Assembly: GCA_023213395.1 (NCBI GenBank)
Contig: CM041465.1
Location: 37,517,741 to 37,581,740, forward strand
DNA: 64,000 nt
Source of the DNA: Cycas panzhihuaensis
Lineage: Eukaryota > Cycadophyta
Reading direction: 5' to 3'
Below the pieces are notes generated by a model that was given only the letters and a program-made list of their open reading frames with translations, had not been told where the DNA came from and did not search any database. Below, one piece after another: positions 36,913-49,782 of this stretch (position 1 is the stretch's first letter; every line of letters begins with the position of its first letter). Both the position numbers and the translations under genes were made by a program.

Positions 36913-38417
36913 TTTCCCTTTAATATTTAATATTTTTAAGTCTTCATTTTAAGTCTTTATATCTTTTATTTTCATGTCTTCTATTGGAACATGTAACTTA
37001 TATGTGTATCTATATTTATATCCATGCAATATTGCATCACCTATAGTCTATAAATCTATCATATTATTCTTGTATTTGTCTCCTGTAATTATTAACCCGT
37101 ATCAACTTGTATACAGTCATCTATGTACAACTGTGACTATCTATAAATAACCAACCTATAAATATAAACCATCATTATCAACCAATAACATGAACTAATA
37201 TATGATGTGTTTTCCTGAACATCTTCATATCTTCACTTATAAGGTTGCTTTCATTAATATTAACTATCAACTAATTATTAAATCAATAAAGAAATAAATT
37301 AATTACTAGTTTCATATAAAATAATAACCATCTACCAAAATATATGGATAACTAGTCTCTATAATTACTGATTCTCTACGTAATTACTTGAGATATATGG
37401 TTCATCATCTTTTTAATTACTTATACAAGAGTAACATAATCTCAGCTCTTATGTACAAGTTAGAATAATATAATTATATGCGTTGTATAAGAGTATCTTA
37501 GAAAACTTTTACTTATGTCTTGTGAATAAGATTTCTTTTTGTGTACTTCCTCATTTTCACACTTCTACAACTTTTTTTGGCATATGTTCATCAACATCAT
37601 CAAGTTATAATCCAAAACATACTAGCTTTGGGAACAAGTCAAACTACTTAACCAAGACAAGTTAGATGTAATAAAGTAGAATTAACAATGTATTTTTATG
37701 CCTGTTATCATATATATCTAATTAGATTTATCACTAATAAACACTTTTTTTCTTTTAGTTGGACAACCTTAATAATTGAATATTAGCTAAATAACATCAA
37801 CAACTAATTAGTATGCCAATTAAATAGTCATATGAGATATTTTCATGTCTTATTAATAGGTGGAATTCTCTCATCAACTCTTTATCTCTCTAATACCAAA
37901 TAACTTGGGCCCTTTATCAAATATCAGGTGGCATAATTTTTTATTAAATAGGCATCCATCGTTCATTAGAAAAACTATTCAAATAACTAGGTGATTTATT
38001 CATTTGACTAGTGATGTATACTTCACTAAACTAAATGTGATTTTCTAAGGGGAAATTTCCATATTTAGCATATTAATAATTTTTTAAATTATTATTTTAT
38101 AAAATATTTCTGACTTCATATATATTTTTAATATATTTTTTAGCCTTCATATATCACACATATCATAAATGAGCTATACATTATTTTATTTTTAAATAAA
38201 AGTTTTTTTCTATTTCTTTATCAATAAAACATAGCTTTACCATCATATTTAGAGCCTTTAAAAACATTAGAGCACTTAATTTTATTTTAAAAAAGGTTAT
38301 AAGATGTAACCTTTATAAGGATAAGGGTATTGTGATCAAATTCACCTATTAATTTCTCTATCATATACTATCTAAAATATGCCTTGTGACCACTCTTTTT
38401 TACTGTCTCAAAGTTAT

Positions 38418-38816
38418 TGTTAGATATGTTGAACACTTTGCAAGTGTCACATGGATACATGCATTACACCTGAGCCCATTTGGGTGTCTTATGGGGGTCT
38501 TTTGTTGGCCCATAGTTTATGCCCATTGTATTGTAAAACTAGAAGGCGGTATCTTGTAATGTTGTGTCTATATATTCTTATATAACGGCACGTGTGATAT
38601 AGGATGATGATATGGTCATGGATGAGTCAAAGAGAAGAGTTTGGGTCTATTCATCTTTGTAATTATTTAGCTATTGCTTGGATTAATAAAAGGTCTATGC
38701 TTAGACTTGAATCTCCTGGTGTTCTTTGTTGAATGCTTGATTTGTTTATGTTATTTGTTCTTTACATGGTTTAGAGTTTTATTATCACATTGCTTCTTGA
38801 TTATATTTTCTCTTGA
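38418..38816 (+). repeat. 5' LTR of the nested copia element
   Basis: Begins TGTTAGATATG. A short stretch after GAGCCC present in the 3' copy is absent here. Confidence 0.9.
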
Positions 38817-38818
38817 TT

Positions 38819-38830
38819 TGGTATCAGAGC
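38819..38830 (+). other. Primer-binding site, exact initiator-Met type
   Basis: TGGTATCAGAGC, two bases after the LTR. Confidence 0.9.
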
Positions 38831-38902
38831 TAAGGGTTTTAGTTCTATGGGAATCCATTTGGTAAGTGGGAGCCTTGTGTAGTGAACTTGAGTGCAAAGA
38901 TC

Positions 38903-39680
38903 ATGGCAAGCACTACAAAGATAGAGATTGAAAAGTTCAATGGCGAGAACTTTGAGTTGTGAAAGCTAAAGATGGAAGATATACTCATTGAGAAGGATCA
39001 GTGGATTGTTGTAGCAGGAACAAATCCCATGACTATGGGTGATGAAGACTAGAAGAATCTTGATTAAAAGGTAATCAATTCAATAAGGTTATGCCTTTTA
39101 GACATGGTGTTGCTGAATGTTGCTACAGAGTCTATAGCCAAAGATCTATGAAGAAAGTTAAAGGCTTTGTATCTGAAAAAATCCCTAGTTAATAAGATAT
39201 TTCTTCAAAAAAAGTAATATTCACTCAGGATGAGTGATGGAGATGCAGTTGCAGGTCATCTCACTATATTTACTACTATGGTGAGCTAACTTATTTAAGT
39301 TGGGGTAACAATGCCTGAAGAAGATAAGTGTATTACCCTATTATGTTCGCTTCCTAATTCCTGGGATAATCTTATGATAACAATTAGCAACATGGCTATT
39401 GCCACCCTAAAATTTGATGATGTTGTTACTGCTCTGCTATTAAAAGAGACAAGACAAAAATCTTTTGAGAATTAGTCAAAAGAAGTATTAGTAGTAAGAG
39501 GTCGAACGATGGATTACACAACCAACAAAGGCCTAGGAACACACAACCAAAATCTAGAGAAAAATCTAAATCTCCAGGTAGAGAACTTTTAGTATACTAG
39601 AGATGTGGGAAGGTTGGCCATATGAAGAGCCAGTGTCGAGTCAAGGTAGACAAGGGAAAGTTACTTGAAGCTACTTCTTC
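38903..39680 (+). pseudogene. Copia gag, decayed
   Basis: Starts at ATG 38903 with MASTTKIEIEKFNGENFE, the usual start of this gag type. TGA, TAG and TAA codons follow early, two of them where the family has Trp. The capsid-like middle reads RMSDGDAVAGHLTIF and EEDKCITLLCSLPNSWDNL. The zinc knuckle (39592-39639) keeps RCGKVGHMKSQC, but its first Cys position reads Tyr next to a TAG. A frameshift lies between the start and the knuckle. It would have formed the particle shell and packaged RNA. Confidence 0.87.
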
Positions 39681-39719
39681 CACAGTAACAAAAGCCTCCA
39701 ATGAAGTTGATGGCAATGT

Positions 39720-42700
39720 TTATTTGGCAACCTCAGCTAAGTTGTCAAATGTTGAGTCTTAGTTAATTGACTTTGGTGCTTCACTTCATATTACTCCCCA
39801 CAAAGACTGGTTTTATGAATACACAAGGATTGATGGGGGATCATTACCCATATAAAATTATAAGTCGTAGAAGTGTAAAGGTTTGATTTGGGGATGGAAG
39901 GATTAAAACTATCCCTGATGTGAGTCATATTCCTAGTCTGGATATGAGTCTATTATCTGTCAATCAATTGGGTGATGCAGGAATAGAAGTGATCTTTAAT
40001 ACAGATAGTTACAAAATAGTTCAGGGAGCATTGGTGTTAGCAATATGGGTTCAATTTGGAACATTATACAAGCTTGATGTAAGTACAGTGTGTGCTAAAA
40101 GTTGCAGTCCAACTATTACAAAAAGTAGCAATAATGAAGGTGGGACTCAAATATCACTTGTTGGTAAAACTATGTTGTGGCATCAGAGATTGGACCATAT
40201 TGGAGAGAAAGGCCTCCATGATTTATTTTCTAAAGGTATGGCAGAAGACATATCTAGAATTAATTGCTCATTTGATTTTGATTTCTGTAAGTATTGTATG
40301 TATGGCAAACATAATCAGGTCAATTTCCCTTCAAGTCGAAGAGCATAAAATATATTATCTAATTGGTGCATAACAATGTTTTTGGACCTGTTGATATACC
40401 CTCATTGGGTGGGTCCAAATAATTTGTCTCATTCATAGATGATTTCTCGAGAAAGACATGGCTATACTTTCTTAAGCAAAAATTTGAAGTCTTCAGTAAA
40501 TTCAAAGAATTCAAGGCCTTGGTCGAGAATCAGAGTGATAGGCAGATCAAGGTACTAAGGATTGATAATAGAGATGAGTTTTACTTAAAGGAATTTGAGC
40601 AGTTTTGTAAGTAATGTGAGATAGTAAGGCAAAAGGTAATTCCCTGTAAGCCACAGCAGAATGGAGTTGCTGAAAGGATGAATAGGACATTGTTAGAGAG
40701 ATTGAGGAGTATGCTTAGTGTTGGATTAGAGAAGAAATTCTAGGTGGAGGTTGTGATGACTGCAAGCTACCTGATTAATAAATCACTGATAACTGCCTTA
40801 GTATACAAAACACCTGAAGAAGTGTGGTTTGGTAAGAAACCATCTTTTGGTCATCTTAGAGTTTTTAGTTGTGAAGCTTTTATTCATGCTCCTAAATAAC
40901 AGAGAACTAAGCTTGATTTTAAATCATAAAAGACTATATTCATTGGCTATGGTGATGGTGTTAAAGGGTATAAGCTTTATAACCTTGAAACACAAAAGGT
41001 TATGTATAGCCATGATGTTGTCTTTAGAGAGGAGTTTAAGTCTCTAAAGCAGGATGAAGAACCAAAGGAGGAACACTCTAAGAAGGTACAATTTGAAGTA
41101 AGGGATGAAGATTTTTCATCAGAATATGAGTAATCTAAAGAGGAAGAACTAGCTATAGAGGTAGCTCAACCTCAAGAACCCCACATCTTGAGGAGATTAA
41201 CTTGTGAGAGAAGACACCCTGACAAGTATATTCCTGAAGACTTTTGTCGCTCCTCTTATATTTTATCTGCTACAGATGGCGACCCAGGTACTGTTTAGGA
41301 GGCTCTAAAGTCAAAAGAGAGCCAACTCTGGATGAAGGCCATGCAAGAAGAAATGATAACCTTGGACAAAAATAATATATGGGATTTAGTGGATCTGCCC
41401 GATGGTAGAAAACCTATTGATAACAAATGGATCTTCAAGAAGAAGTTCCGGGCAGATGGTACTGTGGAAAAGTACAAGGCTCACTTGGTAGAAAAGGGCT
41501 ACTCCTAGGTCAAGGGAATAAATTTTAGTGAAGTATTTTCTTCTGTTGCAAAAGTTACTTCAATTAGATTTTTGTTAGTTGTAACAACTGCCTATGACCT
41601 TGAGGTAGATCAAATGGAAATGAAGACTACATTTCTTCACGGTGACTTCAAGGAAGAAATTGATATGTTGCAGCCTGAAGGGTTTGAAGTTGCAGGAAAG
41701 GAAGATATGGTGTATAGGTTGAAGAAGTCATTATACAGCTTGAAATAATCACCAAGGATGTGGTGTCAGAAGTTTGATTCACATATATTGGTGGATGGCT
41801 TTGTTCGTAGCAAAGCAGATCATTGTGTTTGTTATAAGCAAGTTGGTGATCATTTTGTTATTCTGGCTTTATATGTTGATGACATACTTTTAGTTGGTAA
41901 TAATAAATGAATGAATAAACTTGTGAAAGACCAACTAGCATCTCACTTTGAGATCAAGGATCTTGGTGCTACACATTTTATTTTGGGCATTGAGATTAAA
42001 AGGGATAGGAGAAACAAGAAGATTTAGCTTAGCCAAAGATGGTACATTGAGACAATATTGCAATGGTTTAGGTCGTAACATAGTAAATCAGTTAATGTTC
42101 CTCTTCTTATTGGTTTAAAATTATCAGGTAAACAATACCCAAAGACTCACCAAGAAGTTGAAGACATGGCATTTTTCCCTTATTCTAATGTTGTTAGTAG
42201 CCTGATGTATGCGATGGTTTGCATTTAATTAGACATTACCTATGTAGTGAGAGTAGTTAGTAAGTATATGTCAAACCCAGGCAGGGAGCATTAGGTGGCT
42301 GTGAAAAGGATTTTTAGGTATATGTGAGGCACATTAGACTATAGAATTTGCTATCAAAGAGATCCCATGGAGAGTAGAATAGTGAACCTGAAAGGTTTTG
42401 TTGATGCTGATTAGGCTGGAGATCTTGACAACAGAAGATCTACAAGTGGGTATGTTTTTACCCTTTGTGGTGGTGCAGTCAACTGGATGAGTAAAAGATA
42501 GCAAGTTGTGGCAATTTCTAACATAGAAGCTGAGTATATAGTATCTACTCATACGTGCAAGGAAGCGGTTTGGTTACAAAGATTATGCACAGATATTAGC
42601 TTTAAGCAAGATGCTATGAGGATAGATTGTGATAGTCAAAGTGCAATCTACCTAGCAAAGAATCCCATTTTTTGTGCTCGGTCAAAGCATATTGATGTGC

Positions 42701-42850
42701 AATTCCATTTTGTGAGGGAAACATTTCAAGATCATAAGGTGGATTTGTAGAAGATTACTACACAAGAGAATGCTACAGACTTATTAACTAAGATTATTAG
42801 CACAGAAAAATTTAAATGGTGTAGAATTGCAATGGGTATTTATGATTTTG
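39720..42850 (+). pseudogene. Copia pol: protease, integrase, reverse transcriptase, RNase H
   Basis: Protease keeps the catalytic Asp (39769-39771) in LIDFGASLHIT. The GAG-pre-integrase zinc segment lies at about 40180-40340 (LWHQRLDHIG, then CKYCMYGK). The integrase catalytic positions are all present: FIDDFSRKTW (40432 onward), LRIDNRDEF, and the Glu in GVAERMNR (40672-40674). Reverse transcriptase runs from WIFKKKFRADG (about 41428) to the intact YVDD (41872-41883). RNase H lies at about 42390-42830, with IEAEYIVSTH and the ORF 42508-42750. At least a dozen stops, mostly TAG or TGA, and at least two frameshifts disable it. Its active-site residues are better kept than in the outer copia elements. 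Confidence 0.92.
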
Positions 42851-42906
42851 GTATTTAGTAGTTATGTATGTAGGTTTTCTTGTGAAGTGTTCAACAAGTG
42901 GGAGAT

Positions 42907-43330
42907 TATTAGATATGTTGAATACTTTGCAAGCGTTACATGGGTATAGGCGTTACACCCGAGCCCTTGGTGGTGGGAGCCCCCGAGAAATTTTTTTGGG
43001 TGTCTTATGGGGGTCTTTTGTTAGCCCATAGTTTATGCTCATTGTATTGTAAAACCACAATACAATATCTTGTAATGTTGTGTCTATATATTCTTATATA
43101 AGGGAACATGTAACATAGGATGATGATATGGTCGTGGATGAGTCAATGAGAAGAGTTGGGGTCTATTCATCTATGTAATTCTTTAGCTGTTGCTCAGATT
43201 AATAAAAGGTCTATTTAGACCTAAATCTCCTGGTGTTCTTTGTTGAGTGCTTGACTTGTTTATGTTATTTATTCTTTACATGGTTTAGAGTTCTGTTATC
43301 ACATTATTTCTCGGTTATATTTTCTCTTTA
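42907..43330 (+). repeat. 3' LTR of the nested copia element
   Basis: Follows the purine tract directly; TG start mutated to TA. It carries the fuller version of the GAGCCC region. Confidence 0.9.
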
Positions 43331-44877
43331 GTTTTCTTTCCAAGACAATTGAAAACACCTAATTCTGATATTCTAGTAAGTAGTTATAGTAAAAAAGGTG
43401 CTAGTGTATCATGAAAAAGTGTGCAATCCTTAATAAAATTGAATTATAATTTTAAAATTTAATTAAATTTGATTATTTAATTTTATAATTATAAAAAAAA
43501 AATCTAATTTAGATTATTTTAATTTAGAATCTTCCCCCTTTATGGATTAGCCACTGATCACATGAGGGCTCCATATGACCACCTATTGAGAGATTGGGGG
43601 GGCTAACTAAATTTTAAAACATTATACAAAATAATTTAATTTTTAAATTTAAATATAAATTTTTAATGTTAAAAAAAAAAAAAAAAAGCCTATAATTTTT
43701 TTAATAGTTTCAAAAAAATAATTATGTCTATTTGTGAATCACCACAAACTCTAATGTCTTAGATCAATTTGTCTCTTAGTTTTTCTCTTCTATGTGTGGC
43801 TAAAGGCTAACACATGCACTACATTGATTTGACCCATGCCCTTGAATAATAATGTGATCTTATGATAGTTGGTATCATGTTATGCTTTGAATAATGCATG
43901 GTTTATACTTCTTCAAATATTTTAATTGATCCTCCTTTATAATCATTATGTCATGCTTCATGGTATTATCCTATTTAGTTGTTTGATCAACTATCTATTT
44001 ACGAATACCTCTACTTTGGGTGATAGGGCAGTATAGGGTTTCTTCACTAGGTGGTTGGATTTTGTATGTCCTATTTCTATGTGTAGAGTGTTCAAATAGA
44101 AAATTCATTTTCATCCCATCTATGAGATCTTTGCTCTTAATTATGTGATCTATGTTTGATGAACGACATAATAATATACCATGGTGTGTCTGTATCTCTG
44201 TAGGTAGTTGAGCATGTATAGCATAAATGTGGACCATAACTATCAATCTAATCTATACAAGGCTAAAATACTCCATTAGCTCTGGGACAATATCCTACAC
44301 TTGGAGGAATTCAAGTCCTTCCCTAAGAAGTGGAGGACCATGGTATATGGCCACCAACATTTAGGTGCAACACCTTCATGTTCACCTTTACCATGTCTTA
44401 CTTTGTATGGGAAGCTCATAGGTAGCTCTATTTTTATGCTTCATGGATATATTTATATTATGTGTGTTGATTTCTTTGATTCATGACTTTCTCAATTTAT
44501 CTTTCATGTTTCTTCATTTGTCCATGCCTCTCATCTGCCTGGGTGTTTCCTTGTGGCCTCTGTGTGTAGGATTTTCTTCATAGGGATTTCTTGATTGTGA
44601 TGGTAGTTGGCATACTTGTGGTAGTTTATTTTCTTTAGCGTAGGCATTAGGGTTACATCTATTCCTTCATTATTTGGCTAATGTAGATATTAATTGTTTG
44701 CTCCAATGGTTTATTTCATGTATAATTACTTGACTATATTTTGACATCGATAATACAAACCTTATTATCATGCCATTTTCTACTTAAATTCCATTGTGCC
44801 TTTAAATAATAATAATACCCTCAATATATTTTCTTCATATGTAATTCCATGATAATCAACTCAATATTTCATATACA

Positions 44878-45007
<130 letters not shown>

Positions 45008-45647
45008 AATTTCATAGATGCTTTCCTCATACTAGGTCTTTTGTTGTCACAACTACCTATTAACATGTTGTACAAATTTATTAGCTATTTAATATATTGA
45101 TGGGATATTGGCTTTATTCTAGTAGTGAATCTATTTTGTGAGATGCTCATAAAGGTTTCTAGAATAGTTCATTAATGATAATAAATCTTCAAGTAAGACA
45201 CTTACAAAATCCTTTACTAATAAATGATGAACTATACTAATGTATTACTTTCATAGGGTAACAAATATTGTTTAAGTAATTTGTTATAGATGAAGTTTAA
45301 ATACACCTACATGTTATGCATATATGGTACCAACATGCATAAATAATATCCATATAAATTAAATATAACATACCATAAGTTTGTTATAATTAATCATGTG
45401 GATTTTATCTCTATATAGCTCATCATTATTGTATATAAATCTCATTTACCAACTTCATCTAGTCCTTGGATCTTGATCATATATCACTTGTATAACTCTA
45501 GTATATTCAGACTTCTAACTCATCAAAATCACCTTATATCTAGTTACTATATAGGCTTTATAATAACTCTATTACTAACTATATCACTAACTTGTCAATT
45601 GGATCTCTAGGTTATCTTCCTACTACTTAAAATCTTCACTTCATCAT

Positions 45648-45660
45648 GGCTCTAATACTA
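45648..45660 (-). other. Primer-binding site of the minus-strand non-coding element
   Basis: Minus strand TAGTATTAGAGCC directly abuts the LTR edge at 45661. Confidence 0.75.
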
Positions 45661-46179
45661 TGTTAGAATTTATAGTTACACTCTAATATCAAGTTAGAAA
45701 TATAGAGTATAATACAACAAAATTATAACACACATTTACAATGACTAAATTATCTCATGAGTAATGTACATATATAAAAGATAAACATGGATATAATGTA
45801 CTAAAATAGATAAAACATGTAATAAGCATCATAAAAATTTACCACAAGAGAGACAATAGATTTATATATGAAAAACTTGATATGAAAAAACCATGAGAGA
45901 AGGTATAGTTGGGAGCTCCTCTTAATGATCAAAATTATACATTTCTAGGTCATAAACCTTTCTCTTAAGTTCTCAGGTGGTGTGTATATATATTTATAAT
46001 AATATTCACCTCATGAGTAGTCTATAATGTCTTTTGAGATATCATAGTATCCAATATCATATAATCATAGATATATGTATATACCATATATCTTAATGTG
46101 TCCGGTGAGTGGGTTTATATATCTGTCTATTACACTAATATTAAATGTTACATATATGATTACATTATATATTCTAACA
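45661..46179 (-). repeat. 5' LTR of the minus-strand non-coding element
   Basis: Partner of 36396-36912. It also contains an internal primer-binding-site-like tract TTGATATTAGAGTG (minus strand, 45679-45692), about 30 bases upstream of the real site. Confidence 0.86.
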
Positions 46180-46960
46180 AACATGAGCACTAAATATAAC
46201 TTTCAAATAGACGAGTAAACTAAAATTATCAATAAATTCTTAAAAGTTTATCTTCAAAATTTTATAGCAAATAGACCAAGTAGCTAGGTTAAATATCTAC
46301 ATTTAGTTAAAGGTTGGTATGGCATACCACATATCCATTAAAATGACTCCCTTCAAGGCCTTATATAGGTATTATCTTGTCTTAGTGAAGGATTGGACTA
46401 GTATAAACTTACATATTTTAGCAATTGATTATTTATAAGAATCATAAAATAGAATCAATTTGTTATAAAACCATCTCTCTAATGCCTAAAATAGAATGAA
46501 ATAACAAGATGATTTGCATCAAATTAAGTAAGAAATTTTAGAAGGTAATTGGGTTTATCAATATTTACAACCATATAAGAAAACTGATTTAAAAAAATTA
46601 AAGAAAGAAAAGCTCAACCCATAAGTTTATAGTCCATATTGAATAAAGAAGAAATTAGAAGAAGTCACTTATGCCCTTAATTTACCATCTACAACTTACA
46701 TCTATGACATTTTCCATGTTTCTTGCTTAAAACATAAGTTGGGAATAAGAGTACTAGTATAAGTTAAACTTCTAATATTAGATGAAGAAGGATTCCTGAA
46801 TCTATCCTAGAGGTATAAGAATGTTACTTATGGTCTAGAACCTTTCAAGAATATCTTGTTAAATGGTAATAATATTTAGAGGATGATACTTCATGGAAAT
46901 TTTCTTTAAAAAGTATCCCCATTTACAGAACTAAGTTTCTTATGCCTTGAGATCAAAGCA
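46180..46960 (+). pseudogene. Gypsy integrase, second part, and chromodomain-like end
   Basis: Continues the integrase frame broken at 36395. MSTKYNFQIDE covers the region of the third catalytic residue, then FIANRPSS, SIKMTPFKALYR (about 46339-46374), and EEVTYALNLPSTTYIYDIFH with VSCLKHKLG (about 46655-46745), the C-terminal block of chromovirus integrase. A weaker chromodomain-like segment follows to about 46940. Many stops and small indels interrupt it. Confidence 0.8.
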
Positions 46961-47041
46961 TTTGTGATAAGCCTAGCTAATAGGTAATTAGACATTAATG
47001 ATCATTGATGGAAGGAGGTGACTATTTCTTTCATAATTTAT

Positions 47042-47173
<132 letters not shown>

Positions 47174-47289
47174 CAAATATAATCTTATGAAATTAATTCA
47201 ATAGTAATCAATTATATCTTCAGATATTTGGTCTTTAACCAATTCTTATCTCTTATATACAAGCATGACCAACCCATATCATCTTTAAA

Positions 47290-48060
47290 TAGTCTTAGTA
47301 AAACATTTGAGATGATATATCTTGGACTACTTTACTACTTTTTAGGAGTAGAAGTTTGGTAGGAGTCTAAGAAAATTTTGAATTCATAGGCTAACTATAC
47401 ATGAAAAATTCTAAAGAAATTTAGAATGAAAGATTATAAATTTGTACCAATCCTGATGGAAATAAGTACAAAGTTATTAGCTCAAAATAATGGAAACTAG
47501 ATAGATATAGCTTTTCATAAGTAATTAGATATTAATCTCATCTACTTAACTATAATTAGGCTTGATATTACCTTTATAGTTGGGATGATATCGAGTTTAT
47601 GTCAGTATTAGAGTAGAGCCACTGAAAATATATGAATAAGATTCTTAGATACTTATAATAAACTTTACACTATGGATTAGAGTATAGTCATAATGACAAT
47701 TTTAAGTTACTGGGCTATTTATATTCTAATTAGGCTAGATATACTAATAGTAGAATGTCCATTTTAAAATCTTACTTTAGTTTAAGATATGTTGTAGTCG
47801 CTTAGAGAAGTAAGTGATAACTAAATATTGCATTATCATATACTAAAGCAAAGTATGAAGCTACAATCATAGTAACTTATGAGGTTATCTAGTTGAGACA
47901 ATTCCTCAATGACATAGGACTTCATTAGAATAAGGTAATAAAACTATATTTGTTAGGTCAACAATCACTTGATATTCAAAATGTATAAAATTTACACATA
48001 TAAAAAGAATATTGAGAGAAATAAACTTAATATGTTATTCCATGTCAGATATGTATATGT
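47290..48060 (+). pseudogene. Copia reverse transcriptase end and RNase H fragment
   Basis: Plus-strand frames read LLYYFLGVEV and KILKKFRMKDYK, the thumb side of copia reverse transcriptase, then LIYLTII and a long RNase H part with HYGLEYSHNDNFKLLG, SYTKAKYEAT and LFHVRYVY. The upstream catalytic half is absent; a gypsy fragment and a microsatellite lie there instead. No LTR could be assigned. Confidence 0.72.
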
Positions 48061-49413
48061 ATTTTATTTTATAAATCTCATATGACAAGTTCAACTACTA
48101 AAAACATAATTATTAATTAAATCACATAACCCACTATTTAGTTAAAAGTAATGATATTTAATAAATGTTCCTAATGACCTTAATATATTAAATATTATTC
48201 TTTAATATCCCCTCATAATATTTAATTTGTAACAACATTAAAAAAGTCAACTTCTATTCTCCTAATACATCACCATCCAAAATATATAGTTCAATGTGCT
48301 TATACCTATACTTCATTCTTGAAATTATTACTTACACTCATATAAACATATCACCATCTACCAGATCACATGGGTAACTAATGTTTGTGTCCATCAAACA
48401 TCTGGGTAATGACTTTATATATATGATTCATCAACACTGAAGAGATTTTCATCTAGGCTACTTCTTAATCCTTCAGAAAACCACTTCACCAACACGTATC
48501 TTAGGAGAAGGTTGAACTATCTAACTAGATAGATATCATAAATCTTAACATTTAATAATAACTTATACAACTTAGCCAACAATGTCTAAGTAACCTTTGT
48601 TAATCTTACCTCTTATCTTACAAGATTCTTGCCATCAAATATTTAACTAAAACTCAATCACCAAGACCATCAACATCAACTCTTTGGCTAGAACATATTA
48701 TCAATGGCTTCTTTGAGCCATATAACATACATATAATAATAACATCCCTTTACACATAAGTTTATTATAGAGGTATATAGTAGTTAAGAAGTATCATAGT
48801 TACCATGACCAAATATAAAATTCTTATAAACATGAGAGTTATAAAATCTCTAAACAAATCTAAGCTATATTATTTTTTGTGGCATCTTTAATCTTAAACT
48901 GTAATCATCTCTTACTTATTGTGATGATTTCAATCTTTAATCTTCATTAGCTTCTCTTTTCACTTATCTTCGATCCTCTTTAATTAACTTGAAGATATAC
49001 TTGTGATATATGCTCAAGTTTATATATCAACCTTATACAATAACTTCTTTAAATAGCCATATGTTATGTTCAACTAGTCAGGCCTATAAATAACTCTCCA
49101 TTACATGAGTAAGGAAGGCTAATAACTTCCTCATAATATTAAACTATGTTCAGAATCACAATGGTGTAATATTTAATAACTATCAATTTATAATTATTTT
49201 GTGGCATTTTACATCATTTATAATGCTACTTGTAGCTTTCTCTTGTTATTTTGAACATATTTAGTGCTAGTTTAACTCTAATAAATTTGGATCACTAATT
49301 ATTTCTCCATATTCATCATCATTTTGCTAACAATATTCTTATTCAATCATTTTTCGGTCATATTTGTATAATATTTTTATGGGAATTTTATCATATATTT
49401 TATAGGTATTTTA
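48061..49413 (-). mobile_element. Fragment of the non-coding LTR family, minus strand
   Basis: A minus-strand polypurine-like tract AGGGGA lies at about 48215-48220, next to a TATTAAAG...ATATTTAATA LTR start similar to that at 36912. Bases 48355-48435 are homologous to 37325-37405 in the interior of the element at 36396-46179 (shared ACCATCTACCA, then GATTCATCA or GGTTCATCA). The copia element at 49419 cuts it, and 62486-62683 is probably its continuation. The LTR's left border is not resolved. Confidence 0.5.
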
Positions 49414-49418
49414 GCAAA

Positions 49419-49782
49419 TGTTTGAAATAAAGTGCAGATCGGGAGGATTATAGGTGAATAATCATTATTCCAAAGTATAAAATTTTTTAAAATAAGATTG
49501 GCAGTGTTAAAAAACACCAAGGAGGTATTCTCACCCTATATATAGATCAATTTGGGGAGGTGACAAGTGCCTCTACTTAACAATATTTAAAATTCAAAAA
49601 AATATTAAAATATTAAACAATTAATTAAATACTTATCTTTAGTAGCTATGTTGGCTCTATTGATGGCTGTTGGCGGCTACTCAATGATATTAGATGGCCC
49701 AAGGTGACCTAGGGAGGCCCAAGGTGGTATTGATGGGCCCTAGGTGCACATTAGCTTTAATTAATTGGGCATTATTCCAACA
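49419..49782 (-). repeat. 3' LTR of the second outer copia element
   Basis: TG...CA ends retained. Partner of 62117-62480. Confidence 0.92.

Larger units (their letters stand above)
38418..43330 (+). mobile_element. Nested Ty1/copia element, plus strand
   Basis: LTRs 38418-38816 and 42907-43330 frame a complete copia domain order. Flanks GTTAT (38413-38417) and GTTTT (43331-43335) form a target duplication with one mismatch. The primer-binding site TGGTATCAGAGC is at 38819-38830 and a purine tract AAGTGGGAGA adjoins the 3' LTR. At 4.9 kb this is a typical compact copia element. LTRs differ by about 11% plus a 27-base indel near 42965-43005. It sits in the interior of the minus-strand non-coding element. 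Confidence 0.92.

Noticed and set aside
43995-44246. Minus-strand ORF of 83 codons in the non-coding LTR element
   Set aside because: No recognisable motif, and I found no matching frame in the related element at 25075-35624.
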